Source: an uncultured Pelagibacteraceae bacterium (GTDB lineage: Bacteria; Pseudomonadota; Alphaproteobacteria; Pelagibacterales; Pelagibacteraceae). Taken from it: a stretch of 64,000 nt of DNA. The stretch is taken from positions 62,001-126,000 of the forward strand of contig CACHCA010000001.1 of the NCBI GenBank assembly GCA_902578265.1, given 5' to 3'. This document shows, one piece after another, positions 17,235-26,454 of this stretch. Numbering within the stretch: the stretch's first letter is position 1; the number at the start of each line of letters is the position of its first letter. The notes below the pieces were generated by a model. The model worked only from the letters and a program-made list of their open reading frames with translations, was not told the DNA's origin and made no database searches. The translations under genes were made by a program, and so were the position numbers.

Positions 17235-19019
17235 TTATTTTTTACTTTTTATAGATAAATTTAACTCTTTAAGTTGGTTTTCACTTACACTAGAAGGTGC
17301 ATTCATCATCAAATCCTGTGCATTTTGATTCATTGGAAACATTGTAACTTCTCTAATATTTTTTTCGTTTGCTAGTAACATAATTATTCTATCAATTCCT
17401 GGGGCAATGCCTCCATGAGGTGGAGCACCGTAACTTAAAGCGTTTATCATTCCACTAAATTTTTGATCAACTTCAGATTTTGAGTAACCTGCAACATCAA
17501 ATAATTTATACATTAAATCTGGTATATGATTTCTAATTGCACCCGAAGATAATTCTATTCCATTACATACAATATCATATTGATATGCGAGTATTTCTAA
17601 TGGTTTTTCAAAATTAATTTTGTTGATATCTCCTTGCGGCATAGAAAAAGGATTATGACTGAATTTAATTTTGTTTGTTTGACTATCTATTTCATACATT
17701 GGATAATCCACAATCCAGCAGAATGCGAAAATGTTTTCATCGATTAAACCTAAATCTTTTCCAATTTTATCTCTAGCTAATGCAGTTATCTTTTCTACTT
17801 CCTCTAATTTACCACAAGCAAGAAAAATACTATCACCCACTTTTGCTTCAGTTTTAATCATTATTTCATTTAGTGATTCTTTTGAAAAAAATTTACCCAC
17901 TGGCCCTTTGGCTGAAATTTCTTTTTCTTTTTCAATGGTAAAGTAAGCGAGTCCTGATGCGCCTTGTTCTTTAGCCCATTTATCTATATTGTCGAAAAAA
18001 CTTCGCGGTTTATCTTTTGTATTTTTTGTGACAATGCATCGGACTTTAGATCCAGATTTAACTAGTTTTTTGAATATTTCAAAAGAAACATCTTCTCTAA
18101 AAAAAATTTCAGTGATGTCATTAATAATTAATGGATTTCTTAAGTCTGGTTTATCTGTTCCATATTTAATCATTGACTCCTTAAATGAAATTCTTGGAAA
18201 CTGATTAAACAATAATCTTTTATTTGAAAACTTTTTGAATGTATTAACAAATAACTTCTCTACTACGTTAAATACATCTTCTTGCTCAACAAAAGACATT
18301 TCTAAATCTAATTGATAGAACTCCCCAGGACTTCTATCTGCTCTTGCATCTTCGTCTCTAAAACAAGGAGCAATCTGAAAATACTTATCGAAGCCAGAGA
18401 CCATCACTAATTGTTTAAATTGTTGAGGTGCTTGGGGAAGTGCATAAAATTTGCCGGGATTTAATCTACTTGGTACTAAAAAATCTCTTGCCCCTTCTGG
18501 ACTTGATGAGGTCAAAATTGGTGTTTGAAATTCTAAAAATCCTAACTTATTCATTTCATTTCTGATAAATGAAATTACTTTTGATCTTAATATAATATTT
18601 TCATGAATTTTTTTCCTTCTTAAATCTAAAAAACGATACTTAAGTCTTATTTCTTCCGCATACTCTTGATCAGTAAAAACTGGTAAAGGAAGTTCTTGGC
18701 ATTCACCAAGAACTTGAAAATTTTTAATCACTACCTCAATTTCACCTGTTTCAATATCATTATTGACTGTCTCTTTTGACCTTTCAACAACTTTTCCAAC
18801 AATTTTAATTACAGTTTCTAATTGTATTTTTTCCAACATCTTAAAATTAGAATTTTCTTTATCTATAATACACTGTGTTATTCCGTAATTATCCCTTAAA
18901 TCTATGAACAAAAGATTTCCGTGGTCTCTTTTTTTATTTATCCAACCAGATAGGGTTATCTCATCTCCAACTTTTTCTTTTCTTAATTCGTTACATTTAT
19001 GAGTTCTAAATTTGTTCAA
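17235..19019 (-). CDS. aspS: aspartyl-tRNA synthetase (bacterial type)
   Basis: 594-residue class II synthetase. N-terminal OB-fold anticodon-binding domain (LSGWINKKRDHGNLLFIDLRD), catalytic motif 2 (FRDEDARADRSPGEFYQLDLEM), the bacterial GAD insertion domain around residues 290-420, and motif 3 (APPHGGIAPGIDRIIMLL). Whether it is discriminating or also charges tRNA-Asn cannot be decided here. Its stop abuts the convergent TSCPD gene stop (TAA|TTA). Confidence 0.96.
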   Translation of the reverse strand: MNKFRTHKCNELRKEKVGDEITLSGWINKKRDHGNLLFIDLRDNYGITQCIIDKENSNFKMLEKIQLETVIKIVGKVVERSKETVNNDIETGEIEVVIKNFQVLGECQELPLPVFTDQEYAEEIRLKYRFLDLRRKKIHENIILRSKVISFIRNEMNKLGFLEFQTPILTSSSPEGARDFLVPSRLNPGKFYALPQAPQQFKQLVMVSGFDKYFQIAPCFRDEDARADRSPGEFYQLDLEMSFVEQEDVFNVVEKLFVNTFKKFSNKRLLFNQFPRISFKESMIKYGTDKPDLRNPLIINDITEIFFREDVSFEIFKKLVKSGSKVRCIVTKNTKDKPRSFFDNIDKWAKEQGASGLAYFTIEKEKEISAKGPVGKFFSKESLNEIMIKTEAKVGDSIFLACGKLEEVEKITALARDKIGKDLGLIDENIFAFCWIVDYPMYEIDSQTNKIKFSHNPFSMPQGDINKINFEKPLEILAYQYDIVCNGIELSSGAIRNHIPDLMYKLFDVAGYSKSEVDQKFSGMINALSYGAPPHGGIAPGIDRIIMLLANEKNIREVTMFPMNQNAQDLMMNAPSSVSENQLKELNLSIKSKK

Positions 19020-19682
19020 TTATTCTCCTAAAACTTCTTTAATAATTTTAAAGTCAATTGATTTTTTTTTTTTTAAACTTAATTGATCGATCTTATATAT
19101 GAAATCATATATTTTTCTATATGATCTCTCAATTCTTTTAACAATAAACTCAATGAATTTATCATCTAAAGAGATTTGTCGATCAGATAAATTTTTTAGT
19201 ATAATAGCAAATATTAACTCATCATCGGGTTTTTCGATATTTAATAAGATAAAGTTTTTTGATCTAGACTTTAAATCTTTTAGGTTAAAAGTGATATTAA
19301 CAATTGGTTTTACAGATGTAATAATGATAAATTTATTATCTTGCTCAATTAAATTAAAAAGACTGTAAAGTAATTTTTCATCAACATCAGAAGACAAATT
19401 TTCAATTACGATATTTTCATGAAACTTTATTTTTTTTAAATCATTATTTTCTAGAGATTTACCCTCAAACTTAATGCCTTTGTTTTTATGTAAAAAAATA
19501 TTCATTAAATGAGTTTTTCCAGAAAGCTTTTCCCCTGTAACATTGACAAAATTTCTTTCCCATTTTGGCCATATGTTTAAATAATCAAAAACATGTTTAT
19601 TACTTTTAGAAAGATAAAAATCGTCACTTTTAAAATTTTTATCATAATCAAATTTAATTATTGTTTGATCTAAGTCTCTCAT
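19020..19682 (-). CDS. hdaA: DnaA-like ATPase, Hda-type
   Basis: 220 residues, the size of alphaproteobacterial HdaA and lacking the DNA-binding domain of DnaA. It has a Walker A variant, GEKLSGKTHL, in place of GxxGxGKTHL. A Walker B-like segment lies around IVIENL and a sensor-type region around IIITSVKP. Hda proteins stimulate hydrolysis of DnaA-bound ATP after initiation. It follows the DUF2066 gene with a 4-base overlap, beside purM-purN, a typical Hda neighbourhood. The gene symbol rests on context and size. Confidence 0.75.
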   Translation of the reverse strand: MRDLDQTIIKFDYDKNFKSDDFYLSKSNKHVFDYLNIWPKWERNFVNVTGEKLSGKTHLMNIFLHKNKGIKFEGKSLENNDLKKIKFHENIVIENLSSDVDEKLLYSLFNLIEQDNKFIIITSVKPIVNITFNLKDLKSRSKNFILLNIEKPDDELIFAIILKNLSDRQISLDDKFIEFIVKRIERSYRKIYDFIYKIDQLSLKKKKSIDFKIIKEVLGE

Positions 19683-20740
19683 TCAATCATCCAAACTTTT
19701 TTTTGCGTATTCAAATTATATTTTTCATTTTTCATTATATTAATAAAATTTTGGACTGCGCCATTAAATAAAACTTCATAAAATATGAATTCTTTATCAA
19801 ATTTTTCTATAGAATAGTCGCTAACCATATCTATTTCGTTTAAAAATAACTCAAAATTATTTGATTTTTTTAAATCATCATTTTTAATCTTAATTGTAAT
19901 AGGAACTTTTATTGAAGTATTTATTTCATTCATTTTTTTCCAAGTATCTTCAAATAAATTTTTCAAATTCTCGATTAAGGAATTAAGGTCTGCTTCGTTA
20001 TCAATATTTATATTCTTAAAAGTATCATTCTTTATTATCTCATTTTTATCGTTATAAATTTTTGTTAAAATTCTTAATTCGTTTTTACCTTTAAAAATTA
20101 GGCAAATGATAGAATTCTTTAAAAAATATTTTTTTGTAATCTCGTTAAAATTATAAGTTTCTATTAAATCTAATTTTTCTTTGATAAGATTTAAATCTTC
20201 AAGGTCTTCTGCAGGTAATAAATATTTTATCAATTGATATCTTTCATTTGTTTTATTCCAATCAGCATAAATTGGATTATTTGAAAAAATTGAAATATCA
20301 TTTCCCTTTTCATTTATTATGACTGGGATAAATAAAAATTGCTCTTTAAGTATTCGAGATGGAAAAATATTCTTTTTTTCTAAATACCTAAAAATTTTTT
20401 TTTTGTTAAATGAAACACCAAGATTTACATAATATTTTTGATCAATAAATTTTTCTTCTTTAATCGAGAATGTTTCAATCATGCTTTTGATTTCATTTAA
20501 CCTAATATTATCAATTTTTTTGAAATCTGATGATTTGATTAAAGAATAGACTAATTCAAAAAAAGCTTTCTTAAACCCTAAATCAATTACTTTATTTTTA
20601 TCAAAATTAATTTCAAATGGCTGTGAAATTTCAATATCATTGATTTCAAAAGATTTTGCTTTAACAACCTCTGTGGAAAAAAAAAATATTATTAAAGCTA
20701 GAGTAGAAAAAAAAATATATAAATGTTTGATATAATACAT
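19679..20740 (-). CDS. DUF2066 family protein with signal peptide
   Basis: 353 residues. The N-terminus has a hydrophobic stretch (about residues 8-28, IFFSTLALIIFFFSTEVVKA) consistent with a Sec signal or membrane anchor. The rest is a soluble, lysine-rich domain that fits DUF2066 by overall layout (early SFxIxxL-type region, a central FLFIPVI strand, C-terminal VLFNGAVQNFINIM) and by its position next to purM and hda. Function unknown. Only 23 bases separate it from the divergent purM start. Confidence 0.6.
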   Translation of the reverse strand: MYYIKHLYIFFSTLALIIFFFSTEVVKAKSFEINDIEISQPFEINFDKNKVIDLGFKKAFFELVYSLIKSSDFKKIDNIRLNEIKSMIETFSIKEEKFIDQKYYVNLGVSFNKKKIFRYLEKKNIFPSRILKEQFLFIPVIINEKGNDISIFSNNPIYADWNKTNERYQLIKYLLPAEDLEDLNLIKEKLDLIETYNFNEITKKYFLKNSIICLIFKGKNELRILTKIYNDKNEIIKNDTFKNINIDNEADLNSLIENLKNLFEDTWKKMNEINTSIKVPITIKIKNDDLKKSNNFELFLNEIDMVSDYSIEKFDKEFIFYEVLFNGAVQNFINIMKNEKYNLNTQKKVWMIE

Positions 20741-20763
20741 ACTTAAATTTAAAACCTATATTA

Positions 20764-21792
20764 ATGAATAAAAATCTCTTTACCTATAAAAAAAGTGGGG
20801 TCAATATTGATGCTGCAGATAAATTTGTAAGTTTCATATCTAGTATTTCATCAAAAAAAAGAGGCAATAAAAAGAATACTAATATTGGTGACTTTGGTTC
20901 GGTCACAGATCTACCAAAAGATATAAAAAATCCAAAAATAGTGGCTTGCACTGATGGAGTAGGAACCAAAATAGAGATCGCAAACTTACTAAATAAATAT
21001 GACACTATAGGAATAGATCTAGTTGCTATGAGTGTAAATGATTTAATTGTACAAGGAGCAAAACCTTTATTTTTTTTAGACTACATCTCAATTAATAAAA
21101 TTGATTTAAAAAAAATGAAATCAATAATTCGTGGAATAGTCAAAGGGTGTGATATTGCAGAATGTAGTTTGGTTGGTGGTGAAACTGCCGAAATGCCAGA
21201 TACTTATGCAAAAGGTAAATTTGATATAGCTGGTTTCGCTGTTGGAATTACAGATAAAAAAAAAATACTTTATAAAAATAAGATTAAAAAAGGAGATTTA
21301 ATTTTAGCTGTTCCATCTAGTGGTTTACATTCAAATGGTTTTTCACTTGTTAGGCATCTATTAAAGATAAAAAAAATAAATGTAAAAAAAAATTTATTTC
21401 TACAAAAGGAACTAATTAAGCCAACGAAAATTTATGTAAAAGAAATCTTAGATCTTGTGGAAAGAAATTTATTAAATGGTTGTGCTAATATTACTGGTGG
21501 TGGATTAGCTGATAATATTAGTAGAGTTGTTCCCAATAACTTATCAGTAGAAATAGATTTAAATAAAATAAAACCTCTAAAGATTTTTAATTGGCTTAAG
21601 TCACACAAAATCAACGATAAAGAAATGCTTAAAACTTTTAATTGTGGAGTTGGATTTTGTTTAATAATAAACCCTAAATATATTAAAAGAATTAATCAAT
21701 TTTTTTCGAAGGAATATAAGCCTTATGTTATTGGTAAAATCTCTAAAAATAAAAACAAAGTAAGTCTTAATGGTAAAGTTAACTGGCTATAA
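20764..21792 (+). CDS. purM: phosphoribosylformylglycinamidine cyclo-ligase
   Basis: 342 residues, AIR synthetase of purine biosynthesis (FGAM + ATP to AIR). Recognisable blocks are CTDGVGTKIEIA, DLVAMSVNDLIVQGAKPLFFLDY, LVGGETAEMPDTY, FDIAGFAVGI and LPSSGLHSNGFSLVR (here VPSSGLHSNGFSLVR), followed by GCANITGGGLADNISRVVP. It overlaps purN by 23 bases, so the two consecutive purine enzymes are coupled. Confidence 0.97.
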   Translation: MNKNLFTYKKSGVNIDAADKFVSFISSISSKKRGNKKNTNIGDFGSVTDLPKDIKNPKIVACTDGVGTKIEIANLLNKYDTIGIDLVAMSVNDLIVQGAKPLFFLDYISINKIDLKKMKSIIRGIVKGCDIAECSLVGGETAEMPDTYAKGKFDIAGFAVGITDKKKILYKNKIKKGDLILAVPSSGLHSNGFSLVRHLLKIKKINVKKNLFLQKELIKPTKIYVKEILDLVERNLLNGCANITGGGLADNISRVVPNNLSVEIDLNKIKPLKIFNWLKSHKINDKEMLKTFNCGVGFCLIINPKYIKRINQFFSKEYKPYVIGKISKNKNKVSLNGKVNWL

Positions 21793-22351
21793 AAAAGTTA
21801 AAGCTGCAGTTTTTATTTCTGGTACTGGGAGTAACTTAAAATCTTTAATAAAATTTTCCAAAAAGAAAAAATCACCAATTTCTATTGATTTAATAATCTC
21901 AAATAACCCTAAAGCTAAAGGTTTAAGACTTGGTAAAATAAATAAAATAAAAAGAAAAGTGTATAATTTTAAAAAAAAATATAAAACTGAAAATCAAATA
22001 CTTTCTGATTTAAAGGAGCATAAGATCAAAATCATATGTTTGGCAGGATTTATGAAAGTTTTATCCAGAAATTTTATAACTAAATTTAGAGGTAAAATTC
22101 TAAATATTCATCCTTCTTTACTTCCTAAATATAAAGGATTGAATACTCATCAAAGAGTCTTGGTCAATAATGAAAAATACTCAGGTTGTACCGTTCATTT
22201 AGTTAATTCAAAATTAGACTCGGGTAAGATTGTTTTACAAAAGAAAGTAAAAATCTCAAAAAATGAGACAATGAACTCTTTAGCTGAAAAAGTGCTTATT
22301 CAAGAACATAAGCTTTATCCAAAAGCTATTTTAAAAGTATTTAATCTTTGA
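21770..22351 (+). CDS. purN: phosphoribosylglycinamide formyltransferase
   Basis: 193 residues. Transfers a formyl group from 10-formyl-THF to GAR in purine synthesis. Motifs: FISGTGSNLKSLI near the N-terminus, LAGFMKVLSRNFI, LNIHPSLLPKYKGLNTHQ with the catalytic Asn and His, and GCTVHLVNSKLDSGKIV. The ATG at 21770 lies inside purM; no later Met precedes the conserved core. The 3' end overlaps the convergent ndk by 11 bases. Confidence 0.96.
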   Translation: MVKLTGYKKVKAAVFISGTGSNLKSLIKFSKKKKSPISIDLIISNNPKAKGLRLGKINKIKRKVYNFKKKYKTENQILSDLKEHKIKIICLAGFMKVLSRNFITKFRGKILNIHPSLLPKYKGLNTHQRVLVNNEKYSGCTVHLVNSKLDSGKIVLQKKVKISKNETMNSLAEKVLIQEHKLYPKAILKVFNL

Positions 22352-22751
22352 AGAAAAAATTAATTTCTATTTTAGCATTTTCATTACTATCAGATCCATG
22401 AACAGAATTTTTATCAATTGAAATCCCATATTTTTTTCGTATGGTTCCGTCCTTCGCATCTTTTGGATTTGTGGCTCCCATTAGTTCTCTGTTTGCTTTT
22501 ACTGCATTTTCCTTTTGGAGAACCATAACAACTATTGGGCCTGAAGAAAGATATTTACATAAATCATTATAAAATGGCTTTGTTTCGTGAACTTTATAAA
22601 ATTTCTCAGCTTCAGACTTTTCAATTTGAATTTTTTTTTCTTTAAGGACTTGAAAACCTTTATTCTTAAATATTTCTTTAATTTCACCTTCAAGATTTCG
22701 CTCTACAGCATCTGGTTTAATAATTGATAGAGTTTGTTCAATATTACTCAT
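22341..22751 (-). CDS. ndk: nucleoside diphosphate kinase
   Basis: 136 residues. Balances NTP pools by transferring the terminal phosphate through a phosphohistidine. The start QTLSIIKPDAVERN, the middle PIVVMVLQKENAV and the active-site VHGSDSNENA (phosphorylated His) are all present. It overlaps the upstream pepA 3' end by 8 bases and is probably co-transcribed with it. Confidence 0.97.
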   Translation of the reverse strand: MSNIEQTLSIIKPDAVERNLEGEIKEIFKNKGFQVLKEKKIQIEKSEAEKFYKVHETKPFYNDLCKYLSSGPIVVMVLQKENAVKANRELMGATNPKDAKDGTIRKKYGISIDKNSVHGSDSNENAKIEINFFFKD

Positions 22752-24198
22752 AATAATCTTCTATAAGTTTGTTCAATAATCTAACTCCATAACCTGTTGC
22801 ACCACCTGAATTTAAAGCTCCACCATATTTAGAAAATGCCATTCCAGCTATATCTAAATGAGCCCAAGGTGTTTTATTTAAAATAAATCTTTGTAAAAAT
22901 TGAGCAGCAGTGGTAGATCCTGCACCACCTACATAATTTATATTTTGCATATCAGCATTTTTGGAGTCAATCAACTTGTCATAATTCTTATTTAAGGGCA
23001 TTCTCCAAACTTTCTCCTCAACATTTTTTCCAGCATCAATTAATTGTTGTGATAATTTATCATTGTTAGAAAAAAGCCCTGCATATTCTGAACCTAACGA
23101 AACAATAATAGCTCCTGTTAGAGTTGCTAAATCAACTATAAATTTAGGTTTAAATTTTTTTTCAGTATAAGTAAGCGCATCTGCCAACACTAGTCTTCCC
23201 TCTGCGTCAGTATTTAATATTTCAACAGTCTTACCACTATAAGACTTGACAATATCTCCTGGTCTTTGAGCATTACCTCCTGGCATATTTTCTACAAGAC
23301 CAACTACTCCAACTGCATTTATTTTTGATTTTCTTAAAGCTAAATTTTTCATTAATCCTACAACCACTGCAGAACCAGCCATGTCATATGTCATATCCTC
23401 CATAAATTTTGCAGGTTTCAAAGATATACCACCAGTATCAAAACAAACACCTTTGCCGACGAAAGCTAAAGGCTTAGATTTATTTTTTAAACCATTCCAT
23501 TCCATAGTTACAAGATACGATCCTCTAATACTCCCTTGACCAACACCAAGTAAAGTATTCATACCTAGTTTTTTTAATTTTTTTTCATCATATATATTTA
23601 TTTTTAAGCCAAATTTTTTTAAAGATTTAATCCTTTTAGCATACTCATCTGGATGTAATATATTTCCAGGTTCTGATACTAAATCCCTTGCATAAAAAGT
23701 TCCTTGCTCGATTGCACTAAAGTTTAGCTGGTCTTTTTTAGTTGGTATATTTTTACCAATTACGTCTATAAATATGTTTTTTTCAGTTTTTTTTGATTTA
23801 TATTTTTCGAATGTATAAGATTTTAGTTTCATACCGTGCAAGAAATGCCCAATAAGATTTTTTGATTTCTTTATTATAGTGTCTGAATTAATGCCAAAAT
23901 TTAATTTTTTCGATACTTTAATAATCTCATAACAATCTGCACCTAAATTTTCCACATCAGAAGCAGTGAGATTGTTTTTTAAAGAAATTAAAATGATTTT
24001 TCTTTTTGAACTGATTTCAAAAGTAACAATTTTTTTTTTAAAATCTTTTGTTTTTATTAAATCATCAATATAGGAGTAATCAGAATTAGAGATATTTTTC
24101 TTTAAATTTGAAATTTTGAAGTTTTCATCAACAAATAATATTAAATTTTCATTAGATTTATTAAATACTTGTTTTTTAAAGTTAATTTTAATATTCAT
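22744..24198 (-). CDS. pepA: leucyl aminopeptidase (M17)
   Basis: Cytosolic dizinc aminopeptidase removing N-terminal residues. The catalytic half has GKGVCFDTGGISLKP, MTYDMAGSAVVVG and NTDAEGRLVLADAL, which supply metal ligands and the catalytic Arg. The longest frame begins at 24258, overlapping the divergent lptF start, and adds 20 unfamiliar residues. I choose the ATG at 24198 (MNIKINFKKQ), which gives 484 residues and leaves 59 bases for divergent promoters. Start choice is inference. Confidence 0.93.
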   Translation of the reverse strand: MNIKINFKKQVFNKSNENLILFVDENFKISNLKKNISNSDYSYIDDLIKTKDFKKKIVTFEISSKRKIILISLKNNLTASDVENLGADCYEIIKVSKKLNFGINSDTIIKKSKNLIGHFLHGMKLKSYTFEKYKSKKTEKNIFIDVIGKNIPTKKDQLNFSAIEQGTFYARDLVSEPGNILHPDEYAKRIKSLKKFGLKINIYDEKKLKKLGMNTLLGVGQGSIRGSYLVTMEWNGLKNKSKPLAFVGKGVCFDTGGISLKPAKFMEDMTYDMAGSAVVVGLMKNLALRKSKINAVGVVGLVENMPGGNAQRPGDIVKSYSGKTVEILNTDAEGRLVLADALTYTEKKFKPKFIVDLATLTGAIIVSLGSEYAGLFSNNDKLSQQLIDAGKNVEEKVWRMPLNKNYDKLIDSKNADMQNINYVGGAGSTTAAQFLQRFILNKTPWAHLDIAGMAFSKYGGALNSGGATGYGVRLLNKLIEDYYE

Positions 24199-24257
24199 AA
24201 ATTTAAATACAATCTCTAAGAGATAATGGTATATATGAGTAAAACAATTATATTTCA

Positions 24258-25382
24258 ATGGAAAAATTACTATTTAGAAAACTGATCACAGATATTTCTT
24301 ATCGGGCATTAATTATAGCGTTTACCATTGGTTTAATTGTGTGGATTATTCAAGCTGTAAATTATTTAGATTTCGTTATAGATGATGGTCACAATTTCAA
24401 AATTTATTTTCTATACAACTTGTATAATTTTCCTAAAATAATTCATAGAATTTTACCATTTGTATTTGCTATCTCAATTTTTTTTGAACTTATTAAGTAT
24501 GAAAAAAATAATGAATTGCTTATTTTCTGGACAAACGGTGTTACTAAACAAAAATTTATAAAAAATTTAGTAAATTTTACTTTAGTAGTTATGTTTATAC
24601 AAATTTTGATTGGAAGTTTGATTTCACCTGTCAATCAATTTAAAGCAAGAATGATTCTTAAAAATTCTAATATGGATTTTTTACCCAATCTAATTAAACA
24701 AGGTAAGTTTATTGATACAATTTCTGGTTTAACAATATTTATTAATCATAAAACTGACGATAATTCATTTAAAAATATTTATATTCAAGAAGGTGAATTT
24801 GTTGATTTTAGAGAAGATGATAGTCAAATAATTTATGCAAAAGAAGGTTTTTTAATAAATGAAGACAAAAAACTTTTTAGATTATTGGATGGAAAAGTAA
24901 TTAGTAATAACAACAACAAATTGATGAGCTTTGAGTTTGACAAAATCGATTATGATTTATCAAAATTTTCATCTAGATCAATTAAAAAACCAAAAATTCA
25001 AGAGCTATCATCAATGAAATTATTTAGATGTTCTCTGAGTTTGATGTCTGGAAAAAAATATGTCGATGAGTTATTTAGTTGTGAAATCGATAAATTAAAA
25101 AATTTTAACCAAGAATTATACAAAAGATTTATAAAACCATTTTACTTACCGATACTCACATTGATGTGTTGTTTTCTATTAACATTTTCAAAAGAGCAAC
25201 ATAATTATACAATCAAAATTATCAAAATTTTTATTTTTGTTTTTTTAATTTTAGTAATATCTGAAATTTTCATGAGATATATTAAGGACTCTTTAATTTA
25301 CCTTTTTTTGTTTTTAGGTATACCTGTTTTATTTTTTTCATTAACTTATAATTTTCTTATAAAGAAGATAAATAATGCTTAG
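24258..25382 (+). CDS. lptF: LPS export ABC transporter permease LptF
   Basis: 374 residues with the YjgP/YjgQ layout: three membrane segments before and three after a periplasmic beta-jellyroll domain (about residues 120-270). With LptG and LptB it extracts LPS from the inner membrane. LISPVNQFKARMIL and the C-terminal LPILTLMCCFLLTF fit the family. First gene of an lptF-lptG-lptD-surA-pdxA-rsmA operon; overlaps lptG by 8 bases. Confidence 0.9.
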   Translation: MEKLLFRKLITDISYRALIIAFTIGLIVWIIQAVNYLDFVIDDGHNFKIYFLYNLYNFPKIIHRILPFVFAISIFFELIKYEKNNELLIFWTNGVTKQKFIKNLVNFTLVVMFIQILIGSLISPVNQFKARMILKNSNMDFLPNLIKQGKFIDTISGLTIFINHKTDDNSFKNIYIQEGEFVDFREDDSQIIYAKEGFLINEDKKLFRLLDGKVISNNNNKLMSFEFDKIDYDLSKFSSRSIKKPKIQELSSMKLFRCSLSLMSGKKYVDELFSCEIDKLKNFNQELYKRFIKPFYLPILTLMCCFLLTFSKEQHNYTIKIIKIFIFVFLILVISEIFMRYIKDSLIYLFLFLGIPVLFFSLTYNFLIKKINNA

Positions 25383-26454
25383 AACTTTTGACAAATATTT
25401 TGTAATTTTATTTTTTAAAAAATTAATACTTCTTTCAATTATTTTTTTTTCATTGATTTTTATACTAACAATATTTGAAGAAATAACTTTTTTTAGTGAT
25501 ACTCAAACCTCTTTTTATCTACCTTTTTTAGTGGCAGCACTTGATGTTCCTTCAGCACTGCTTGAAATTTTTCCTTTTATAATTTTAATCTCTACTCAAC
25601 TTTTCTTTCTAGAAATTATAAAAAAAAAGGAAAATGAACTAATAAAAATTAACTGTCTAGATAATTTTTATCTAATTAAGATTTTAACTATAAGTGCATT
25701 TATTTTTGGGATGTTAATAATTCTAATTTATTACCCTTTTTCCTCTAAACTAAAATTTATTTATTTTGATTTTAAAAATTCTTACTCACAAGATGGAAAG
25801 TATCTCAAACATTATGGAGAAAATGGATTATGGATTAAAGATGAAATAAATAATGAAATTTACATAATTAATGGTAGCTTAGATAAGACTAATTTCTTAG
25901 AAAACGTTTTTATTTCAAAGTTTGATGAAAATTTTGAATTAATTGAAAATATTTCTTCAAAAAGAGTTGATATAAGTAAAAATGAATGGGTTATTGAAAC
26001 GCCCTATTTGTTTAAGGATAATCTACAAATCAAATTAAAAAACGACATAATTATTAATAGTCATTTTAATATAGATAAAATTAACAGCACATTTAGAAAT
26101 CTAAACTCTTTTAATATTTTTCAACTAGTTGATGCTAAAAAAGAAAATGAGTTTTTAGGCTATTCTTCACAAGATATTGATCTTCATCTGTTAAGGATTG
26201 CTGCAATTCCCATTTATTTCAGTATAATGGTAATAATATCATCAATTATAATGCTGAACATAAAGAAAAATAAACCATATGTCTTTCACGTGCTTTTAGG
26301 AATAACTCTTTCTGTGATAATTTATTATATTAATAATATTTTTAATATTTTTGGATTAACAAACAAAATTCCAATCTATTTATCAGTATTTTTTCCAATA
26401 ATTTTTTTAAGCATAGTTTCAATAATAGGATTGATAAGAATAAATGAACAATAA
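25375..26454 (+). CDS. lptG: LPS export ABC transporter permease LptG
   Basis: 359 residues with the same six-segment topology as LptF and a central periplasmic domain. The N-terminal LRTFDKYFVILFFKKLILL and the phrase ALDVPSALLEIFPFIILI are typical of LptG (the usual P-x2-xExxP feature is recognisable). C-terminal helices carry IAAIPIYFSIMVIISSIIML. It follows lptF with overlap and overlaps lptD by 11 bases, consistent with one translationally coupled export unit. Confidence 0.9.
   Translation: MLRTFDKYFVILFFKKLILLSIIFFSLIFILTIFEEITFFSDTQTSFYLPFLVAALDVPSALLEIFPFIILISTQLFFLEIIKKKENELIKINCLDNFYLIKILTISAFIFGMLIILIYYPFSSKLKFIYFDFKNSYSQDGKYLKHYGENGLWIKDEINNEIYIINGSLDKTNFLENVFISKFDENFELIENISSKRVDISKNEWVIETPYLFKDNLQIKLKNDIIINSHFNIDKINSTFRNLNSFNIFQLVDAKKENEFLGYSSQDIDLHLLRIAAIPIYFSIMVIISSIIMLNIKKNKPYVFHVLLGITLSVIIYYINNIFNIFGLTNKIPIYLSVFFPIIFLSIVSIIGLIRINEQ

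Noticed and set aside
24199-24258. 20-residue N-terminal extension of pepA
   Set aside because: It overlaps the divergent lptF start, adds residues with no family resemblance, and leaves no space for promoters; the ATG at 24198 is preferred.
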